Shown one piece after another: positions 12,401 through 25,349 of a DNA stretch of 64,000 bases (its first letter is position 1; each line of letters starts with the position of its first letter). This stretch comes from Agelaius tricolor (Eukaryota > Chordata > Aves > Passeriformes > Icteridae). Under the pieces are notes generated by a model. The model did not search any database, was not told the origin of the DNA, and worked only from the letters and a program-made list of their open reading frames with translations. Both the position numbers and the translations under genes were made by a program. The DNA is taken from positions 6,741,001 to 6,805,000 of the forward strand of contig JALJCS010000020.1 of the NCBI GenBank assembly GCA_023055355.1. The letters run 5' to 3'.

Positions 12401-15400
12401 GGGAAGATAAAAGGTGAGTTCTTTCTTTCACAGAATTTATTGTAAAAACAAGAAAAGAACACTATGAAAAAGCCTAGGGATGTTGTCTCATATTTGCCAT
12501 AAACATAATACAATCAGAAAGTCTATGTTGTGCAAAGAGGATAAATGAGCAGATAGCGGTAAGAAAATGCAAGGGTGCAGTGATCTACTTGCAGTCTTCC
12601 TCCTTTTTTGTGCCAGTGGGAATATTTGTATATTCCTGTTCAAAGAAAAACTGTCTGTTTTCTTCCTAAAGTAATAATTTATGATGCACGAAGGACACTT
12701 TTTATTCATATTGACTTGTCTGTGTTTAGAGAAAGTTGTGTTTTTCCTTCTCCTGCTGCAGGACTTTGGGGTTTTGGGCTCGGGCTGGTTGTGGGCTTTT
12801 TGGGATATTTCTGCCACTTGGAGTGGGTTTTCTTTAAACAAAAAGTTGAATCACGCCTCTGTCTTCCCAGCTGGCCTCAGACTTGCAAAGACAGCCAATT
12901 TTTCTTCACTTCCAGGAAACTGGTTTATTCCTTCCCCTCCCCACCTCGACACACACACATTCATACCACAGCTCCTGCCCATGCAAAGCCTCCCTCGCCC
13001 TCCAGCACGCAGCATCTCCTAAAGGTGTTGAGAGGACTTTACTCTGCCTTGCCGCCTCCTTGTTTCTCTTTATGCCTGTCTGCGGGGTGTGTAGCCATGA
13101 AAACAGCCTTATCACAGCCTGTCTAGCAATAAGATCCATGAATACTTTGGCTGTTCCCCAGGATGGGGAGAGCACAGCATGCCTGTCACTCACGGCAGAG
13201 CGGGGAGCAGAGCGGCAGGGTGACAGCCGAGTCGCTGAATTTTATTTGGTGTGGGAGGAGGCTGAAGAGGGACTACTGGAGTGTCACCAAATCTTATAAT
13301 TCTGCTGCAGAATGTATCCTTAAAGGCACAGCTCCTGGAAATCTGCAGTGAGATAAAGAATTTCGGCTTTCCTACAAAGGATGAATTAACCCATGCAGCC
13401 ACCAAGGAGACTTGGGAATATGAGTGACCCCACTGCAAAGTCAGCCAGCAAATAGAAGGAATTCCCACTGTATTTATTTAATTAGATTTTCATCTTCCAA
13501 GTTTGAAGCCAATCTTCTGATTTGTTGGGAGGAAGGTAGGAGGAAGGCAAATGGGCAAAGATTGATTTGTGTTCTCTACCCTTTGGTAGTTCATTGGAAA
13601 TAAGAATTGTCAACATGCCTCTGGTAGTTCCTACTGGGAAGAGCTTGTTTTGGAAAAGTAAAAAAATGAATTAGCATAGGATCATCTCACACACCACTAA
13701 TCTTGCTTCTGTCTCCAGAGGCTTTCATCAAAGGCCAGCAGTGGTTTTGGGAGGTGAATGTTACATGCAGGGTGGATCCAGCCTCTTCTCACAGCCTCTT
13801 CTCTTCTTCTCACATAAACATCAAATAGAGGCTGAACTCAATTTATGTCAGTAACCTGGAAAGGAAGGACCAAGTTCCCCAAGAGTTTTTTCTTATTGCA
13901 CAGTATAAAGCCTCACATCCTCCTAGCCAGGCTCTTCAGCCCAGGGCAGTGTGGAAGGTGATGCCCTCAGAGCTGCTGCTATCAAGGCGGGAGGCTCCCA
14001 AGCTCTGTGCTGGGAATGGGCATCAATGCCAGCTCAGAACAGGTCCCAGCTGGGCACAGCCATGTTCCAGACCAGGTGCTCACCACCATCATCTGCTGCA
14101 TGGGCTGTGGGTGAGCAGAGCAGCATCACCAGGACTAACTTTGGCTTAACATGTGGACAGGAAAGATCTCTCTGGAGCTGCTGTTATTTAACATACAGCA
14201 TGATTCCAGCTGGCTGTATTTAGTGAGTGTATTTTTTTCCTGTGCATCAGCAATGTACAGAAAATGTTGTTTGCTTTATTTTAAATGCCATGTTTCTATA
14301 CACAGCAGCTTTGTGGGGGTTACAGAACCCTCACCAAAGCTGGGGTCGGCAGTCCCTTCGCTGTGCCACCTGCACAAACAAGCTGCTGTAACAGCCTCAC
14401 TTTATAAGATGCTCTTTTAAATAAATAAAGACAGCTCCCAGCAGGTACTAGCCCTTTACTTGCTAATAACACTCAAGTCCTTTTGGCTCTCCAAAACATC
14501 CCTTAAGAGAGGGGATTCTGCATTAAGCAACTTGTTCTGTCAGGAGCGATTCGCTCTGCGACAGGTCTGGCCCGCGGAAGAGACGGTCGTCATCTGTGCA
14601 GCCTCTGCCTGGGGAGGAGGAGGCACAATAAATGAAACAGATTAGTCATCTACAGGAGGACTTGATCGTCTGTCTTCCCAGATCTCTACACTTCCAATGG
14701 AAGATCTAATTTTTCAATAAAGATAATTCAATTAGGAGGTTTTAATTAGGGAGTTGGAGCTGATTTCCCCCCCACACTCCTTCCTGTAGCTGTCAGCCTC
14801 TGCGCAGGAGCATCCGTGCCCCTCCATCCACGCTTCTCTTTTATTTATTTCTTTCCATTCCTAATCATCCTGGTGGAAGAAAGCAGGGAAGGGGGAAAGA
14901 TGATGAAGGGAGAACAGGGACATAAAAAAAAAACCAAAATAAAAAAAGACCCACAGCATGTTGTGTCATTAAAAAGTGCCTTGTATTACCCGGGAGCTTC
15001 TCCATCTGCTTTCGGTGGGCATCCCAGGAGAACTTGGCGATTATGAAGGAATTCTCGGAGGCCATTACTGGGAAGAGGAAAAAAGGCTTGCTGCAGACAG
15101 CTTAATGGACTAATTTGTAACTGTGAGAGCAGGAGAAATGAGTTGTTGGCCACGTTTTAATTTGACAGCGAGTGGCAGAACGAATGCGAAATGTGACGAG
15201 TGAGCAGGCGCGCTCCTTTTCGCCGTGCACTTTGCAGGGGCCCCTTGGCTTTCCCCTGGGGGCTGTCACTATTATTTTTTGCCTTCCCCATCCAAGCAAG
15301 GATGGTGGGGGCAAATTGGTGGGAGGTGCAAGGGGTGAGGACAGGTTGGAGGAGGGGAAGCGTGATCAAGCAAACAAGGCTCAGGATCCAATTTTATGCC

Positions 15401-17849
15401 AGCGTGAGGAAGGCAGGCGGGGACAGCTAAAGAAATTGCCAGTATGTCTTAATTCTTTGTAGGGAGGAAGGTGCCTTATGAAGAGCATTTTCTCTCTACA
15501 TAATGACTTTGCTGTCATCTGACGTATGTGCAGCCCTGCCTTTAGTGATCCACGTGTCCAAAGGTGATGACCTGCCAAAGCAAAACTTGGTGGTCTTACC
15601 AGGAGAAGCTGGAGCTCCTAATTTGGCTCATAAAGCTGACGAGCAGTTGTTGACCATTGCCCAAAACTTGTGTCCTTGCTACAGCCACTAAGAGGCCCTT
15701 ACCCTCCAGTGCTGGTGCTTCCACCACTTCCCAGGGACCCCTCACCGCTCTGACACTGCCCAGTCCTGCCTGTGCCCCTTGGGGCATGGCATTAATTCAG
15801 GTGGGGTCTGACATGGAGCCAGGAAAGCCAGCAATTGCCACCCCTGCTTGCTGCCCCCATGACAAGCCCTGATTGTGGTCTGATGGACAGCTTCAGCCCC
15901 CAGCAGCCTCCCCTTGCCCTCAGGTGCCTCTGGGCACATCTCTCACCCTTTGGACTGAGGCTTCTGCCTGAGGGCAAAGGCAGTGCATTGCCTTCTCTGC
16001 ATCAGGGAGCCTCTGTTCCACACTGACATTTTGTCAGATCCGTTGTTCTTTAGCTTGTGATTTTTAAAAATCAATGCTTCCCCACCCAAAGGCTATAGCA
16101 GAGCAGCTTGTATGAATTGACAGATAAGTAAGTGTGGTTCTGTCCATGCTACCTTCTTGGCAGCCAGTGCTCCCCAGAACTCCCCATCATGCACTGTATT
16201 TTTTCTATTACGTGTTCTTTACTGAAGCTCACATAAGGGGAAGAAATTCCAATTGGCTGCTGTGTTTTCCAGTGGGTTCTCTTCAGCAACCTGTTATGAA
16301 GTTGTATGATTTAAAAAATACTAATTCTGCCAGAAAACACACATGGATTGCTAATAAAATTAATTTATATATATGAGCTGAATATTTATGGTTCTCTTCT
16401 CATGCTGCACTGTCAAGGTATGATGATGACATAAATTGCATGAGAGTTTCTTGCAGGACAGCAGACCAGGTATCATTCCACACCCTTGATGGGCTCTTGG
16501 AGTTTCCAGTTCCCTCTCCTGGACTGCTGTTCCTATGTGCTGTGTGAAGGGCTCCTCTATGGGCTGGGGGATCCACTACATGGCCCCTCTGTGTCATGTC
16601 CACCTTTAGGTGCCTGTAAAACCTAATAGGAGCCATAAATCTCCCTCAGAGCTTTTACTAAGCACCTAGAAGGAATTTGACATTACCTGAGTTGGATTAC
16701 AATAATTTATTTCTATTACTGCTGATGGCAGGTACACAACATCCAGCTCCCCTTGAAATTCTAAATGTTTCTTTAAAGATAGATTAACCTTGTTTGAAAT
16801 CTTCATGTTATTCACCTTAATTATATGTAGGTCTGGACTTTTAAGTGGGGTGGGAGAAGATCTAAGAAGACAGAAGCCCACACTTGGTCATGGCAGAGAG
16901 AGAAGATGACAAAGAGAGAGGAGACTATTCTTACAGTACAAAACGTTGGCTTTGTGCCTCCTTAATGAGTTGAGCCTCGGCTCTTGCTTTGGTGTTTTGA
17001 TAGAGGGTGACAGGCAAAGGACCTTTTCAGGGCTTATTTTCATCTCACCTACTTTCCTGTTTCATCTCTATCTCTGAACATGGATCTCCAGAAGAGAAGG
17101 CATTGGGATTTCTCCAAGCTGTCACCCAGCCTCAGGATGTGATCGGTCTAGGGCAGCAGGGAAACTAAATATAAGGAAGATAGAGTGTGTATGGCTGTAT
17201 TTATCAAGAAGGCTAAGTGAATGAAACCCATGTTGCCTCCAGGACTTCTGTTCACACCTCAACTTGTCCCCTTTGAATCTAGAAACATGGCCCTCTGGTT
17301 TCCATCCTGCATGCACAGGCAGATGAATGGAAACTAAAATTCCTAGATAGCAGCAGCCAAGACATTCATTTACAACAAACATGATTTTGTATGTGGGACT
17401 CCCACTCCCACTGGGCTGTGAGTCCACTGTAAGCAGGGCTGGACAGCTGGGGGTAGGGAATCTCTAGGCTGTCTCATTCCCAGATAAAATCTTCCTTCTA
17501 AGGCTCATGTAAACTTGTGGGGATCCCATGCCCTGGGTCTGGGGTACCTCAAAAAGCAGAGCTGGATCTCAGTGGCTGTGTAAATTCCTGCCTTGCAGCA
17601 GCTTCCCTTCCCGAGGCAGCAGGGCTCCTGCTGCTGCCGTGGCCGCTCGCCCCCCTTTTACCTTCCAGCTCACTGCGTCTGTTCCTGGCGGCCCCGGGAG
17701 GCTTTAACAACCACTAGATTGTTAGTGACAGTCAGACACTTTAACACTTAAAGTAGAAGGTTTGATTTAATCGCAAGGCTGTCATTTATTATTTGTCTGC
17801 TGTGTTCCGCCGGGGCGCCCGCTGATCAACTGCCTGCTCCCAGGAGGGC
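9406..17849. other. Intergenic sequence, no supported gene
   Basis: I find no supported exon. Longest open frames (for example 172 codons at 12,608-13,126) are unrelated to any family I know and overlap other open frames on both strands. The region has an A10G16 junction at 10,915-10,940 and AT-rich stretches with TAATT-type cores around 14,700-14,760 and 15,090-15,180, which could be regulatory. No RNA gene is evident. Confidence 0.55.
10915..10940. repeat. A10 followed by G16 homopolymer junction
   Basis: Ten A are followed directly by sixteen G and then ordinary sequence. The purine-only strand can form a G-quadruplex between molecules or a triplex. It is also a classic place for sequencing and assembly length errors. 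Confidence 0.95.
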
Positions 17850-17859
17850 TTTTTTTTTT

Positions 17860-17891
<32 letters not shown>

Positions 17892-17904
17892 CTTTTTTTT
17901 TTTT
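17850..17904. repeat. (T9C)n pyrimidine tandem repeat
   Basis: About five runs of eight to eleven T, each separated by a single C, give a near-regular 10-base period. The tract is pure pyrimidine on the plus strand and pure purine on the minus strand. It produces a lysine/glutamate-rich artefact reading frame on the minus strand, which is not a gene. Confidence 0.9.
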
Positions 17905-17920
17905 GTTATGTCTAAATCCT

Positions 17921-18180
17921 CAATACAAATTGCAGCGCTCCTAGATCTCCCAGCGGGACCCATTACCGCCTGTGGGGCATTAAGGATCATTAATAGTGCT
18001 GTCAGCAAGCTAGCCAGTTGGTTAGCTTCTCATAAATAGGAAATTAATCCATCTACTTCATTAATAATGCCGAGTGTAGCTATTTTGTTGCACTTGATGT
18101 AAGGGGCCCTGTGTTTGTCTGTAATGCGATAAGACAGGACTCCAAATTAGCATTGAATGTCTGATACAAGAGTGCAGACT
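17921..18180. promoter_or_regulatory. Candidate conserved non-coding element
   Basis: A 260-base AT-rich stretch dense in homeodomain-type cores (CATTAATA, GGAAATTAATCC, TTCATTAATAATG, CAAATTAGC). It has retained several CpG dinucleotides and contains no repeats, in contrast to the poly-pyrimidine tract just upstream. Such composition is common in developmental enhancers of vertebrate gene deserts. This is inference from composition only, as no alignment was possible. Boundaries are approximate. Confidence 0.35.
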
Positions 18181-21100
18181 CAATTACTTAGTGGAAAGGT
18201 TTTTGTTTTGGTTGGGATTTTTTTGTGGTTTGTTGTTGCTTTTTTTTTTTTTCCCCCCAAACCTCTTTAAAGTTCTTGAGCAGCAAGGAAAAAAAAAAAC
18301 AACAACACTGATTTGCTCTGTTATTTGTATTTTGCAGGTTCTGTTTCCATTGCTTGTTTCTGTTTTTAAGAGTAAATTGTTGGGGAGGGAAACCAGTGAG
18401 TGAGAAATGGGTCCACACCTGGCAGGAAAAGCAAAATGCATTAATTAGAGATAGGGCTAACTAGCTGTGCTCATCAGGCCTTCTGCGCTGAGGGCTTGGG
18501 GAGGGGGGTGTGCTTTTTACTTGTGTCTCTAGTTCAGGAATCATTACTCCACTGATGGATATTATATTTCACTTTGGAGGAGGAGGAGAGGAGGAGCAGT
18601 AATAGAGCAGGTTAAAGGAGAAAATGATCCATGGTAAGAGTCGTCCAGCTTTTTATGAGAAAATCATTTGCCTACCCAGCAAACGCGGAGTCCCTGATGG
18701 GTGGTATTGGAACCACTTAGAGGATATGAAGAATTCAGAGTACATTTATCTATTGCATTTCTAATTAGTTTTACTTAATAATATCTAAGCACCAGGAACA
18801 AAATAGAGAGTTGCATGGCAATTATCCATAAAAGTACTTCATCCTATGCTTCTGTGCTGTTCAGATCTTCCTGCATTTCCTTCCTTCCTATAACTTTCTC
18901 ATCAGTGCATGGGAAAATACAAGTAATTTTTCAGCCCTAATTATTAAAGAAAAGCTTTTCAACAGGGCAATGGTTTCCCTCTTGCCCTGGAAAGACTGTA
19001 CATTTGCCTTTTTGTACTTCAGCCTTGTGAGTTTGTTTTCAGCCAAACAAAAAATTCAACTCGGATGACTGGCTCTCACTAGAGCTGGAGTTGCAGGATA
19101 GGGAACCACTCAGTTTCATGGGAATTTTATCCAAAGCTTTGGGGAAACTTTGCTGGCAGTCTCCTTTGTGATACTTGAAGAAATTGCTTTCACTGGCTTT
19201 TGAGCAATGTGCTGTTAAGTAGCATGTAGAGGAGGGATTATAAACATGTGACCATATCAGGTCCCTGCCTCTGTCTGGGGCTCCACTGCACTGCCACAAC
19301 ATAAATAACAATCATTATAACTAATTACTGTTTGGGCATTGGGGAGGGAAAGCACTTGTATTTATTTTTATAATGGGAGGCAAATAAATTTCTGAAATAT
19401 CAAGAGGAGGGAGGAAAGAGCTTCTATAAAGTGATGTGATAAATAGATTTGGAAACATTCCAGTTCTCAGAAGCCAGTAGTCTGGAATGGATATTTTCTG
19501 TTTACAAACTCTTCAAACCATTTGAGCTGTGCTGTATTTATTTACATCAGTTTTGCAGCAGAAATGCATTTTCCAAAAGTGGCATGTGAACAAAGAGGTA
19601 CAGTACCACAGCAGGGATGATCCCAGAAGGAAAAGATGTAGAGGATTTCCATACCAGGCAATGGAGAAGTTTGCATTTTTTGTGCTAGATGCACGTTGCA
19701 CGATGGTGCCATCTGAGAAATAGCCCTGAAGTGCAAAACATACAAAGAAATACAGGAGGCAAAGACCCTATCTCTAAAAATGCCACTATAAGCACCTTCA
19801 AACTTTACAAATATTCATTGTCCAAATTCTATTGATGGTTCTGGATTTCACAATTGCCCTCTAGGACAAGCAAGAGCAAAAGGATAAACCCAAACAACTT
19901 TGAATGTAGATTTGCACTGTGGGGGCAAGGAGGAAGTGTTGGAAATTCTTATAGAGGAACTGTGCAGATTTCCTCCATTTCCAAAGCATATTTTTTTTTT
20001 AGATTGCTGCCTTCTCCTGTTAGGTGCTGTTTTGTGGTGCACAGTGAGTGCAATCACAGCAAGCTGTCTGTCTGCACGTCCCCTCACCTATGTATTATTA
20101 GCAGCAGTGGTGCCGAGAATCCAGTGGCCGTAAAAAGCCCAGCTGCAGCCAAAATCCTAATGCACTTCCAATTCCCAGTGCATTAAGCTTGGAAGAGTCT
20201 GTTGTGTATTATCCCAGGCTCTGTCCAGTTTCTCTAGAGGTTTTCTGGTGCTAAAATCTCTGCAAGCATTTTTGTCAAATGCCTAATGCTTTAAAACTTA
20301 ACCTCATTACACTCCAGTCTATTTCTGTATTGAAGGAGAAGGGAGCATGGGAAGGATCTTTTCCCTGAAATTAAAAAGTCCAGCCAACATAAGTTAGATG
20401 CTTTGGAGGTTCTTTTATTGTAAACTAAAGGAAAGGACTTTGGCAATGTGTTGAAATTGTTAGATTAAAGCTTTCTCCTCCATCACGCCCCATTCTGCCA
20501 TTAAAGACCAATGCTGCTGTAAACAATTTATGGCTTTCTTAAAGGAAGTCAGATAATCCTGGCTGATTTGTGGCCATTCCTTTATTGCCTTGCCAAACTC
20601 TGCTTTGTCATTTCTGGTTGGAGGAGAAAGCACACACAGCCACATATGTGCAAGTTTCTGACTTCATTTTGAATGTTATGAGAGAGTGAGCAGATGTGTC
20701 TTTGGAAAAAAAAAAAAGTAGAAGAAAAAAAATCCTAGAGTAAAAGAAGAATAATTTCCCTAGTAATTATGTTTTTTAAGAAATATGGGGTGTAAAATAT
20801 ACCATTACTGATTTTACAATCACTTGGCCAGTCAGGCAGGCGAGCTGGCTGACCCAGCCTAGCAGAGAGCACCACTCCGCATTAGTGTCAAAATGGATGT
20901 TTAGTCATGTGCAGCCATGGTGAAATTGGAAGTGGAAAGGAGCCAATGCTTCTTTCAGTGAGAGGGGAATAAGAAACCCTCCCTCTTGTTTTACAAATCT
21001 CTCCAGGGATGATGAAAATGGCTCTCTTCAGCATCCATCTCGTCCTTAGTTCTAGATCAGCACATGTGGTAGGAAAAGGTGTAGATATGCCATGGCTTCA

Positions 21101-24100
21101 GAGAGACTGTGAAAATCAAAGGGGCACATTTTTCCTCTCTGCAGCCCTCCTCCTCCTTGCATTGTGAATAATTATGTTACCAATTAGTGAATATTTATTG
21201 TTGTAAGCAGAGCTTGTAGTTGAACATATAATGATGGTGGCCTGGCACATTTCGCTGATGCGCTTTGCGGTAGCAGGTGTGCACTGCCTGTGTCTGTCTG
21301 GTCTGCAGTGTGGACACACCCTGGATAGAGATTAAACTACTTAAGTTTTAAGATGGCAAAGGTGTGTCAACAAAGAATGTAGTGAGAAGCAAGCACTGAC
21401 AACAAACAAAAGGAAATTGATTTTTAGACCTGTCCTCTAAAATACCCGGCACTAAGATTGTTGAGCACTCAATTCTGCTGTGACCATTGGGGGGTTTGCA
21501 AGTGCCCAGCTCCTCTCCAAGCTGGGCCAGAGAGGTTTCAAGAAATATATCCAGAAATTCAGAGACACTGGACTACTGTGCCATTTTTATTCTTAGAAAT
21601 TGTGATTCTGAGATTTGTGTCCAGAGCCATATGGAGAGACTTTGATAGAACCAGACTTTCCACTTCCTGGAGTCTACACTCTTCAAACTTTCTAAAAAGC
21701 AATAATGTTGAGTCTTTTACCATAATGGTGAATTGCTTCAGGAAATCTAAATCTGAAGGTATTTTGAAAAGCTGGTAGTGAGGAGATTGTGATTTATATT
21801 GCTCAGAAATGGCTGCAGTGGAGAAGGCCTGCACTGGTTTTAGTGCCACAGTGCTACTACAGACTTTTCAGATACCAACTTCTGTCCAGTCCAACTGTGC
21901 ATGAAGCAGCAGACTAGACTGGAGGTAACTTACATAAAACATTATTTGGCAAACTGTTAAGATCTCTCCTGAACAGAGCATAGTCCACGTTTGTGGTGGG
22001 GTTGAGCTGGTTGTGTTATGAAATGGCATTCGATGCAGAACAAAGTATTGCCATAGCAATCATTTCCAACATCCAGCTCTAACAATAAGTCATCCCCAGA
22101 TCCCTACCACAGAGGGCCAGGCTCTTTGTTTACTGTCAAAATGAGAATTGTAAGACTGCAACCCTGCTTGGCTTAAGCAAGAGCTGTGGCATCTCACCAG
22201 TGTTGTATTAATAACAAAACTACTGAGACCCCACGTGGCTGGGTCGTGTCTCCAGCCTGCCATGACCTCTCTCCTGACAGACTTTGTCTGAGTGGGGTTT
22301 CTCCTTGGAGAGGATCAGCAGGACTCAGCCAGAAGGGAATCTGCTCCTGAGGAAGCAACACCTGGGGAGGGAGAGCAGTGCTGAGCTCTGCCACATCTCA
22401 GCACTCACTGTGAGCACACTCTTGGAGGTGGTTCCTTTCTCCAGTTTCTCTGCTGAATTGGAGTTGCAGGAGCCCAGGGCAATGCAGCTGTAGTAACACT
22501 TCCATTTTTTTCAGAAAGTCATTGGTACATGAACTAATCCTTTCAAAACACATGTAACATCTGTAGGTTCTTAACTACTTTCCTTATTAATACAACACTG
22601 GTGAATAAAGGGACAATGTTGTTATAGATTATTAGTAATAAACATGTCACACCTTGAAGTATAAGTACTTTATTAGCCTCTTCCTAGCACAGCCCATTTT
22701 TCAACTGGTTATAATTTCTCCTACTTATTCTTTCCTTCATAAATTTTAGAAGACTTACTATGTACATGCTTGCAGTAGTGAAAATAGCCTTTGAAGATAT
22801 GAGTGTACCTTTTTTCAGCCCATTTTTGAAAACTATTTTGTGTTTAGAATGAGTGATTTTTCTTTTTTTTTATTGTAAGCAAGGAGGACTTTTTTGGTTT
22901 TAAAGTCATAATCAATAGCAATTGCAGAGGAGCCCAGGGAACACTCTGGATTTGTAATGCCAAGAAAGCCTAAATAGGCTTTTGTGATATGATTCATTGA
23001 TATCTGGTGATGGTTTAACTCAAATGATAAAGGGATTTTCCCTATCACTCTGTGTTTCGGTGATGATGTTCCTCTTCTTTGCTGGCTTATATCTGCCAAT
23101 TTCCACTATCCACAGAAAAGAGAAAGAGAAAAAGTAAATGAAACACCAACGAATAGGGTTTTTTCAACAATTTCTTTCAACTACCAGCTTCAGCAGTGGC
23201 TGTTAGATCTCTTTAAACTGAAAAGTCTCCAGTAGGACCACATAATAATAAGTGTTTGGTGTCTTCTTCAGCCTCTTGGAGCAAAGTTGTTTCACCACTT
23301 CTTGCTCTCTGATGGTGTTTGTATTCAGTGGTTGTTACTGAGCCCATTTCCCTGCATTTTGGGTTCCAACCATTGAACAATCCCACGCTGCCACTTCTTT
23401 ATTGATACTCCAGATGCATCAAGCTCATAAAATTTAACTGGATGTGAAATGCTGCAATTAGGCTTCAGTAATATATGTGGTTTTAACACGAAATCATCAC
23501 TGGTTTAATCCTGTCCATTCCTGCTTTTTCATATCCCAGTGCTTGCTCCTAATCTTTGGAAATGTCGCTCCCTCTGCATGGGGTGGGAGCCATCCCCTCC
23601 AGAGCAAACCTGCTGCAGCTGGGTCAGGGCAAACCCCATCTGGCTAATTTATGAGCAGCACTAATGGGTCCTCAAGGGACCCCATCAGGAGCCTCATCCA
23701 GGATGCAATGCCCACGACACAAACCTCCAGGGGAGACTGGGGCTGGTTTTAGGAAGAACCTCAGATGAGTGGGGGCATGGGGAACAGGAAAGCACAGGAT
23801 ATCTCTGGAGGATGGAAAAATTATCACCCCCACAGCTACCGTTGTTCTGTCCCTCGTGATCTCTGAACAAATGTCCCTGCATCATCAGGTCAGAAATCTG
23901 CACAAATAAATTCCTGTGACATGTTTTTTCTCTCCTGTGTTTAATGGCTACCAAGTCAATAAATAATTATTAAGCAATGATATAAGAGCTGCACTCTGAG
24001 AAAATTCAAAATTTAGTTTCAGGAAAATGAATTCATCCAGGAAAAACACCTTTGTGCAATAAAGACTTGAGAAAGTAAAATGAGATTGAGGGCTTTCTTT

Positions 24101-25274
24101 CCCCTGGCTTGGATATTGCTTTATCAATACAGTTCTGTCAATAAGCTGTGAACAAACGCAGGCCTTGTCAGATTTACTAACTAATCACAGAAAAGTGTTG
24201 GCAGGGCTTAAAGGATTGAGTGACCAGACATAGTAACTCATTTTAAGTGTTTCTGCTTGCTGTAATTTTTTTTCCTTCTTTTTTTTTTCCCTTCCTGCTC
24301 CTTACTTTGGCTGTTTTAAGTGAATAGGACAGCAAATATCTTCTTCTGGCACCTTCTGTCACACAGAAAGGAAAGATGTGCAAATTCCATAGATTTTGCT
24401 TGTCTTCAACCTAGTTCCTGAGGCACAGACACAGAAATATATATGTGCCTAAATACTCTTGTTCAGTAGGTGCATGTACGTCCTTACAAGCAAATATACA
24501 TATTACATGTGTGTAAGCATGTGTTAGATTTTTAATTGAAGGCATTCCATGGCTCTGATGGCTCTGCAGTGATTTCCACCCTCAGCTTTAGTGGAGCTGC
24601 TCATTTGGGCTCTTGATAACAGGTTTTCCTTTAACTGAAAAGACGAAACGAGTACATTGGAAACGCTTTTTTCCTCTTCCTCTCCATAATTTCTGTCATG
24701 AATTCCTCTGTTTTTGCTGTTCGTTCCCTGCTGGCAGTTGCCATCTGTAGCAATTTTTCTTCTGCCAGAAGGATTGGCAAGCAACTCCCTCCAGTGCCCA
24801 CATCAGTGATGCCTGGGCGACAGCCCGGGTGCCAGAGCGCTGCACTACCTGCACCTCTCCCCCCGTTCCCCCACCCACACATTCCTGCTCACACAGCCTC
24901 AATATGTCACTTCTGGAACAAAGCTGTGCTGCCAGGGCCCCCAGATCTCTGCCAGCCTGCCTGGGGACTCCTGGGGTCCAGCCCTGACGTGTTCTCCTGC
25001 AGCCTGAGCACGCCCCAAAGGTAGGGCTGCTTTTCCTTCCACCTTTCTCTGCAGGCACGGGAGGATTATATTTCAGTGTTGCTTGCTTGAAAGGCACTGC
25101 TTGGCTAAAGCAGCTCCAGCTCACATTTGCTTTCCTTTGGGAGATTCAGACCTAAAGTTAGAGTTAATTAAGTCGATAGCCCCTGTTAGAAATGCTGCAA
25201 AGCAATGATGGAGTGAGGAGAATCCTCCCTCAGAAAGGCTGGGGTTTAGATTAGAAGCATTAATCTTTGCAAGA

Positions 25275-25349
25275 GTGAGGGAAGGAAAGAGAGAAAGAGG
25301 AAAAGAAAGAGAGAGAGAAAGAAGGAAAAAACTAAGAAAGAAAAGAAAA
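25275..25349. repeat. Polypurine GA-rich tract
   Basis: About 75 bases, almost exclusively A and G on the plus strand, with GAAAG and GAGAGA units and only two pyrimidines near position 25,332. This is low-complexity sequence able to form triplex DNA (an H-DNA-type mirror tract). Confidence 0.9.

Noticed and set aside
12608..13126. Plus-strand 172-codon open frame
   Set aside because: Other frames in the same interval are equally open on both strands. The sequence looks like ordinary GC-moderate non-coding DNA, without exon boundaries.
17826..18008. Lysine/glutamate-rich minus-strand frame
   Set aside because: It is the translation of the (T9C)n tract and not a protein.
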